DNA from: Nocardioides sp. Soil805
Lineage (GTDB): Bacteria; Actinomycetota; Actinomycetes; Propionibacteriales; Nocardioidaceae
Length of the DNA stretch: 64,000 bases
Assembly (NCBI RefSeq): GCF_001429625.1
Contig: NZ_LMSU01000002.1
Span: 620,001-684,000 of the forward strand
Reading direction: 5' to 3'
In this document: piece by piece, positions 59,430 through 64,000 of the stretch
Position numbering within the stretch: position 1 is the first letter of the stretch
Layout: every line of letters begins with the position of its first letter
The notes under the pieces: model-generated
Told to the model about the DNA's origin: nothing
What the model saw: only the letters and a program-made list of their open reading frames with translations
Databases searched by the model: none
Made by a program: the position numbers and the translations under genes

Positions 59430-61559
59430 TCAGCGGGTGATGGCCACCGGGATCCGGGTGACCGAGCCGCGGGCCCCGCGCCAGCGGATCCACCCGTCGT
59501 CGACCCGCCCCGGCGCGGCCGGCCCGGTCACGGCGATCCGGAAGGTCGCGGTCTCGCCCGGGCCCAGCCGGACGGCCAGCGGGGTCACCCGCACCCGGTG
59601 CCGGGCGAAGCCGAGGGCCTGCGCCGAGAAGTACTCCGCGCGGGTGCCGAGGTTGGTCACGCGCCGGGTCACGGTGCCGTTGCCGCGGACCAGCACCGAG
59701 GACAGGTTGAGGTCCGCCCACGAGCCGGTGTCGAGCGCCTCGCGGTAGCCGGAGGTGGCGACCGGCAGCGCGAGGCGGGCACCGGTCACGTCGGCGCCGG
59801 CACGGCCGGCGCCCTGGCGCAGGACCGGGTCCGAGCCGAGCGGGGCCGCGGTGGTGGCCAGCACGGAGCGCACGACCGGGGCCGGCCAGTCGTGGCGCGA
59901 GCGCAGCAGGGCGGCGGCACCGCTCACCCGGGCGGTGGCGGCCGAGGTACCGCTGAAGAGCGCCCAGCCGCGGTCGCCGGGGACCGCGCCGAGGACGCCG
60001 TCGCCGACCGCGACGACGTCGGGCTTCACGGCGCTGGCCCGGGGGTCGCCGGAGGGCGACCAAGCCGCCGTGCGGCCCGCCGCCGGCGACGGCGCGACGC
60101 CGGACATCCGGACGGTGGTGCGGTCGTGGGTGCGGATCCAGCGCAGGAGGCGGGCCGCGTCGGGTGCGGCCAGCTGCACGGTGGGGACCGCGTGGAAGTC
60201 GTCGACGACGGGGCCCGGACGCACGTTGCCGAGCACCATGGCGACGCCGTCGGCCCGCGCCACGGCGTCGGACTTGTCGATGCGGCCGATCCCGCCGCGC
60301 TCGCAGAAGACGGCCCTGCCGGCCGTGCGGGCGGCGTCGAGGGTGCCGGGCCGGCACTGTGCGGCGTCGCGACGGCGTACGCCGGGGGCGGCCACGTCGG
60401 CGCCCAGCACGAGCCGGGTGGGCCCGGAGGTGCGTCGTGACCGGCTGGCCCCGGTCAGCGTGGGGCCGCCGGCGACCGAGACCCGGCCCTGCCAGACGCT
60501 CCCCAGGGAGGCGCCGACCGTGGTCACCCACGGGCTGTCGTGCGCGGCGTACTGCCGGCGGCCGTCGTTGCCCGCCGCTGCGACGACGACGACGTCGGCC
60601 TCCGCGGCACCGAGCAGCGCGCGCTCGACGGTGTCGGTGCCGGGCGGCCCGGCGACCGACAGGTTGAGCACGTCGACCCCGTCGGCGGTCGCGCGGTCGA
60701 TGGCCGAGACGAGGTCGGCCGTCGCGCAGCCGTCGTCACCCGGGTCGGGGGCGCCCCAGCACGCCTTGTAGGCGGCGATGCGGGCCTGCGGGGCGATGCC
60801 GCCGTACTGCCCCACGGTGCGGCCCTGCATGCGCACGCTCACCCCGGCGTTGCCGGCCGCGACCGACGCGACCTGGGTGCCGTGGCCGATCGCGTCCCGC
60901 GGGGAGAGGTGCTCGGAGGCCCGGATCCGGTCCTGGCCGAAGCCGGCCACCCACCAGCCGGACGCCACCACCTTGCGGCTGCAGGTCCCGGAGGACCACT
61001 CCTCGCCGACCTCGCAGGTCCCGTCGAAGTCCTCCGGCGCGCGCCCGAGTCCGGGGAGCGCGGCGAAGAGCGGCGACTCGGGCGCGAGGCCGGAGTCGAT
61101 GACGCCGATGACCGCCCCGGCGCCGCCGCGAGAGCGGGGCTGGCCGACCTGGCCCGAGGCCAGCGCGGTCCCGCGTCGGCCGGTCAGGGCGCGCACGGTG
61201 TTGGCCTCGACGGAGGCGACCTCGGGGTCGGCCTGCACCGCAGCCACTTGCTCGGGGGTGAGCTCGGCGGCGAAGCCGTTCAGCGCCGTGGTCCACCGGT
61301 AGGTCGTCATCGGGCTGCCCACCTGGGCCAGCACCGCGTCCTGGCGGGCGAGCAGGTCGGCGGGGCCGCGACCGCCGGCGGACGTGCCGGGACCGGTGAG
61401 CGTGACCAGCTGCAGCGCCGGGACTCCGGTGTCGTCGGCGCGTGCCGGGGCGTCCAGCGCCGCCGGGCCGAGCCCGGCCGCCACCGTCGCCAGGACCGCG
61501 AGGACCGTCGCGCGGCGCAGGCCGGCGCGGCGCGCGGGGTGTCGGCGGTGGAGGGGCAC
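59430..61559 (-). CDS. Secreted S8 (subtilisin-like) serine peptidase
   Basis: Protein of 709 residues with a signal peptide (Leu/Ala-rich 14-42, ending near ARADD), a pro-domain (about 45-120, I9-like), then the catalytic domain: Asp in GVIDSGLAPES, His in AIGHGTQVASVAAG, Asn in AAAGNDG and Ser in FSGTSAATARVSG. A PA-like insert separates the His and Ser regions, and the C-terminus is Fn3-like (RRVTNLGTRAEYFS). It is likely an extracellular protease. GTG 61559. It converges on the RDD-FHA gene with 12 bp between stops. Confidence 0.9.
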   Translation of the reverse strand: MPLHRRHPARRAGLRRATVLAVLATVAAGLGPAALDAPARADDTGVPALQLVTLTGPGTSAGGRGPADLLARQDAVLAQVGSPMTTYRWTTALNGFAAELTPEQVAAVQADPEVASVEANTVRALTGRRGTALASGQVGQPRSRGGAGAVIGVIDSGLAPESPLFAALPGLGRAPEDFDGTCEVGEEWSSGTCSRKVVASGWWVAGFGQDRIRASEHLSPRDAIGHGTQVASVAAGNAGVSVRMQGRTVGQYGGIAPQARIAAYKACWGAPDPGDDGCATADLVSAIDRATADGVDVLNLSVAGPPGTDTVERALLGAAEADVVVVAAAGNDGRRQYAAHDSPWVTTVGASLGSVWQGRVSVAGGPTLTGASRSRRTSGPTRLVLGADVAAPGVRRRDAAQCRPGTLDAARTAGRAVFCERGGIGRIDKSDAVARADGVAMVLGNVRPGPVVDDFHAVPTVQLAAPDAARLLRWIRTHDRTTVRMSGVAPSPAAGRTAAWSPSGDPRASAVKPDVVAVGDGVLGAVPGDRGWALFSGTSAATARVSGAAALLRSRHDWPAPVVRSVLATTAAPLGSDPVLRQGAGRAGADVTGARLALPVATSGYREALDTGSWADLNLSSVLVRGNGTVTRRVTNLGTRAEYFSAQALGFARHRVRVTPLAVRLGPGETATFRIAVTGPAAPGRVDDGWIRWRGARGSVTRIPVAITR

Positions 61560-61698
61560 GGCGGGTTCCGGATCCAGGAGTGGTGAGCGGGCAGGAGCTG
61601 CCCATCATGACGCGAGCCGCCCATCGTGTCAGGCGGTTGGAGGGGTTTCAATGCAGGCGTGCTCGGGGCGCCCCGGGACGCGCCGTACGCTGGCGCCC

Positions 61699-63162
61699 AT
61701 GACGTCCCCGACCCCCCAGCCGGTCCCCGGTCCGGTGGTGGGCTTCGACCTCGACATGACCCTGATCGACACGGTCCCGGGCTTCGCCGCGACCCTGGTC
61801 GCGCTGTCGGAGGAGCTCGGCGTTCACCTGCCCGTCGCGGACCTGACCTCGCGGCTGGGCCCGCCGCTCGACGCGATGCTCGCCCCCCACCTCGCGCCGG
61901 AGGCCGTGGCGCCGGCGATCGCCCGGTTCCGCGAGCTGTACGCCGACCACTCGATCGTCCCGGTCCCCGCCTTCCCGGGCGCGCACGAGTCGCTCGCCGC
62001 CGTACGCCGCCACCGGGGCCGCACGCTGCTCGTCACCGGCAAGTTCACCCCCAACGCCCACCGCCACGTCGACCACCTCGCCCTCGACGTGGACCTCGTC
62101 GCCGGCGAGGTGTGGGGCGTCGGCAAGGCCGACGTGCTGCGCGAGGAGGGCGCCTCGATCTACGTCGGCGACCACGTGCACGACGTGGAGGGCGCGCTCG
62201 CGGCGGGGGTCGTGAGCGTCTCGGTGCTCACCGGTGGCTGCACCCGCGAGGAGCTCCTGGCCGCGGGCACGCACGCGGTGCTGGACTCGCTGGAGGACTT
62301 CCCCGCGTGGCTCGACGACCACCTGCTCGACCGGCGACTCGCCGCGCTGGAGGCCCGCCTGCGTGAGCTCGGCTCGGTGGTCGTCGCCTTCAGCGGAGGG
62401 GCGGACAGCGCCCTCCTGCTCGCGGCCGCAGTCCGGACGCTCGGCACCGAGCGGGTCGTGGCCGCCACCGGCTACTCCGACTCCCTGCCCGCGGTCGAGC
62501 GCGATCCCGGCCGCGACTTCGTGGCCTCGCTGGGGGTGCCGCTGCTGACTCCCCGGACGCACGAGATGGAGCGCGAGGGCTACCGCGCCAACTCCGGCGA
62601 GCGCTGCTATTTCTGCAAGGCCGAGCTCATCGAGACCCTGCGACCGCTGGCCGACGAGCACGGCATCGCCCACGTGGCGACCGGCACCAACGCCGACGAC
62701 GCCGTCGCCGGCTTCCGTCCCGGCATCCGGGCCGCGGCCGAGCGCGGTGCGGTGACGCCGCTGCTGGACGCGGGGCTCACCAAGGACGACGTACGCCGCG
62801 CCTCGCGCCGCTGGGGGCTGCCCACCTGGGACAAGCCCGCCGCCGCCTGCCTCTCCTCCCGGGTCGCCTACGGCATCGAGGTGACCCCCCACCGGCTGGC
62901 GCGCGTCGAGCGCGCCGAGGCCGCGGTCCGCGCGGCACTCGCCGCGCACGGTCTCGAGAGCCGCGACCTGCGGGTCCGGGACCTGGGGGAGCGCGGGAGC
63001 GTCGAGCTCGTCCGTGACCTGGTGTCCGGTCCCGTCGCCGCCGGAACGCCCGGGGAGGCGTCGGTCCTGGCCGCCGTCCGCGGCGCGGGCTTCGCCGAGG
63101 CCGTCGTCGACCCCTGCGGCTTCCGCTCCGGGTCGCTCAACGAGGCCCTCGTCGCGGACTAG
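61699..63162 (+). CDS. larE: HAD hydrolase fused to LarE-like sacrificial sulfur transferase
   Basis: Protein of 487 residues in one frame. Residues 1-210 are a HAD-like hydrolase (GFDLDMTLIDTVPGF, VTGKFTPNAHRHV, YVGDHVHDVEGALAAGV). Residues 215-487 are LarE: PP-loop VVAFSGGADSALLL (Ser 232 starts it), GERCYFCKAEL (Cys 303, 306) and PAAACLSSRVAYG (Cys 384, at the position of the sacrificial Cys of LarE). LarE gives sulfur to make the nickel-pincer cofactor of lactate racemase. LarA, LarB and LarC are not in the window. TACGCT (61686-61691) precedes the ATG by 7 nt. Confidence 0.86.
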   Translation: MTSPTPQPVPGPVVGFDLDMTLIDTVPGFAATLVALSEELGVHLPVADLTSRLGPPLDAMLAPHLAPEAVAPAIARFRELYADHSIVPVPAFPGAHESLAAVRRHRGRTLLVTGKFTPNAHRHVDHLALDVDLVAGEVWGVGKADVLREEGASIYVGDHVHDVEGALAAGVVSVSVLTGGCTREELLAAGTHAVLDSLEDFPAWLDDHLLDRRLAALEARLRELGSVVVAFSGGADSALLLAAAVRTLGTERVVAATGYSDSLPAVERDPGRDFVASLGVPLLTPRTHEMEREGYRANSGERCYFCKAELIETLRPLADEHGIAHVATGTNADDAVAGFRPGIRAAAERGAVTPLLDAGLTKDDVRRASRRWGLPTWDKPAAACLSSRVAYGIEVTPHRLARVERAEAAVRAALAAHGLESRDLRVRDLGERGSVELVRDLVSGPVAAGTPGEASVLAAVRGAGFAEAVVDPCGFRSGSLNEALVAD

Positions 63163-63187
63163 CACCTGCCCGGAATTGCCGAGTCCG

Positions 63188-63216
63188 TTGGCGGGTTGTC
63201 GAAGGGCACACATAGT
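63188..63216 (+). promoter_or_regulatory. Possible promoter of the cold-shock gene
   Basis: TTGGCG (63188-63193), 17-nt spacer, CATAGT (63211-63216). A long leader (about 70 nt) with GAAGGAAGA before the GTG start follows, as is usual for cold-shock genes. Confidence 0.35.
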
Positions 63217-63294
63217 CTGTGCGCGCTCGGGGCCGACGGCCCCGGCCCCACCGTCCCGCCGAGAGGCGGCCGCACGAAGGAAGAGGTCACGGCC

Positions 63295-63690
63295 GTGCCC
63301 AGTGGCAAGGTGAAGTGGTTCGACGCCGACAAGGGCTTCGGGTTCCTGTCCCAGGACGGTGGACCGGACGTCTACGTGCACTCCGACGCCCTCCCGGAGG
63401 GGGTCGCGACGCTCAAGGCCGGCACGCGGGTCGAGTTCGGCATCGCCCAGGGCCGTCGCGGCGACCAGGCGCTCCAGGTGCGCGTCCTCGACGCCCCCGC
63501 CTCGGTGACCCGCAACCAGCGCAGCGCGCAGCGCAAGGACCCCGAGACGATGGTCGGCATCGTCGAGGACCTCATCCGCCTCCTGGACGGTGTCGGCGAG
63601 ACCTACCGCCACGGGCGCCACCCCGAGGCGCGTACGGCGAAGCCCACCGCCAAGCTGCTGCGGGCGCTGGCCGACGAGCTCGAGCTCTGA
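63295..63690 (+). CDS. Cold-shock domain protein with C-terminal extension
   Basis: Protein of 131 residues. The first 65 are a cold-shock domain with RNP1 KGFGFLSQ and RNP2 VYVHSDAL; the remaining tail is basic and helical (RNQRSAQRKDPETMVGIVEDLIRLLDGVGETYRHGRHPEARTAKPTAKLLRALADELE). The extension is longer than in CspA and fits the actinobacterial two-part type. It binds single-stranded nucleic acid. GTG 63295 is chosen because VPSGKVKWFDADKGFGF begins the fold. Confidence 0.88.
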   Translation: MPSGKVKWFDADKGFGFLSQDGGPDVYVHSDALPEGVATLKAGTRVEFGIAQGRRGDQALQVRVLDAPASVTRNQRSAQRKDPETMVGIVEDLIRLLDGVGETYRHGRHPEARTAKPTAKLLRALADELEL

Positions 63691-63713
63691 GCCGACCCGG
63701 GACGTCCTGACCG

Positions 63714-64000
63714 CTACGCGCGACCGGTCGTCGTGGCGACCCGTGCCGGGCGCGTGAGGAGCACGAAGGTCCCCCAGGCCACCAGCACGCCGCACGCGAT
63801 GCCCAGTCCCAGCCGTGGCATCAGGGGCATGGCGATGCCGATGAAGCCGCCGGTGACCCACGCCAGCTGCAGGCTGGTGTCCGAGCGGGCGAAGGCGCTG
63901 GCCTGGACCCGCTCGGGCACGTCGCGCTGGATCGTGGAGTCGAGCGAGAGCTTGGCCAGCGACTGGGCGAGCCCGGCCGTGACGCCCAGCAGCACGAGCG
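63714..64000 (-). CDS. MFS transporter, C-terminal end (continues past the window)
   Basis: Partial minus-strand frame with its stop at 63714; the 5' part is outside the window. The visible 95 or so residues include two hydrophobic helices (LQLAWVTGGFIGIAMPL, LGIACGVLVAWGTFVLL) and a segment LSLDSTIQRDVPERVQASAFARSDTSLQ typical of multidrug or sugar MFS proteins. The substrate cannot be told. It converges on the cold-shock gene. Confidence 0.7.
   Translation of the reverse strand, partial: LVLLGVTAGLAQSLAKLSLDSTIQRDVPERVQASAFARSDTSLQLAWVTGGFIGIAMPLMPRLGLGIACGVLVAWGTFVLLTRPARVATTTGRA

Overview
The window is a very GC-rich stretch of chromosome with many GTG starts, stop/start overlaps of the ATGA/GTGA type and TAnnnT boxes 6-7 nt before start codons. 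The gene content (DUF3263, LytR_C protein, OtsA/OtsB, SigK-type sigma factor, bacterial XPB helicase, PP2C-FHA-RDD group, DUF222-HNH nuclease, second GroEL under CIRCE) points to an actinobacterium, most likely Nocardioides or a close relative in the Nocardioidaceae. No tRNA, rRNA, CRISPR array, integrase or complete mobile element was seen.

Layout. 1-3.8 kb: end of an FMN glutamate synthase-like gene, then trehalose synthesis (otsA, otsB) around two small actinobacterial genes. 3.9-5.6 kb: a SAM-I riboswitch in front of thrC and a CysO-like sulfur carrier. 5.7-16.3 kb: mixed housekeeping and stress genes, including a CstB-like persulfide dioxygenase/rhodanese, a lysG-lysE pair, a methyltransferase/ATP-grasp pair, OsmC, and groEL behind two CIRCE boxes. 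16.4-24.8 kb: a complete respiratory nitrate reductase operon, narK-narG-narH-narJ-(18-codon ORF)-narI-cupin, in which every junction overlaps. 24.9-31.4 kb: molybdenum hydroxylase accessory genes (MocA-like, MoxR, CoxE, XdhC) and a GAF/winged-helix regulator. 31.4-39.1 kb: an accessory-looking stretch with a LAL regulator, acetyltransferase, an SOS-controlled DUF222-HNH nuclease, a 32-bp tandem repeat array, sigK and an OhrR-like regulator. 39.2-43.7 kb: coxS-coxL-coxM-coxG, a form II CO dehydrogenase-like enzyme. 43.8-56 kb: lipoprotein, SOS-controlled AlkB-like dioxygenase, MacB-type ABC exporter, GntR and HD genes, a second and larger 32-bp repeat array arranged as two opposed arms, GNAT, PIG-L, XPB helicase, CGNR and a helicase-associated/WYL protein. 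56-64 kb: PP2C, FHA and RDD-FHA signalling genes, a subtilisin-like protease, a HAD-LarE fusion, a cold-shock protein and the end of an MFS gene.

How it works together. Two molybdenum enzymes of different cofactor type (bis-MGD nitrate reductase and cytosine-dinucleotide CO dehydrogenase-like hydroxylase) lie either side of a shared set of maturation genes. A nearly identical 15-bp inverted repeat overlaps the -10/+1 of both the GAF regulator and coxSLM, which suggests that the regulator controls the distant structural genes. Two genes (HNH nuclease and AlkB-like) carry clear LexA boxes, and DNA repair genes (XPB, WYL protein) lie nearby. The feature I could least explain from known families is the 32-bp-period repeat family at 37.7 and 49.7-50.1 kb; it is the best candidate for something undescribed.
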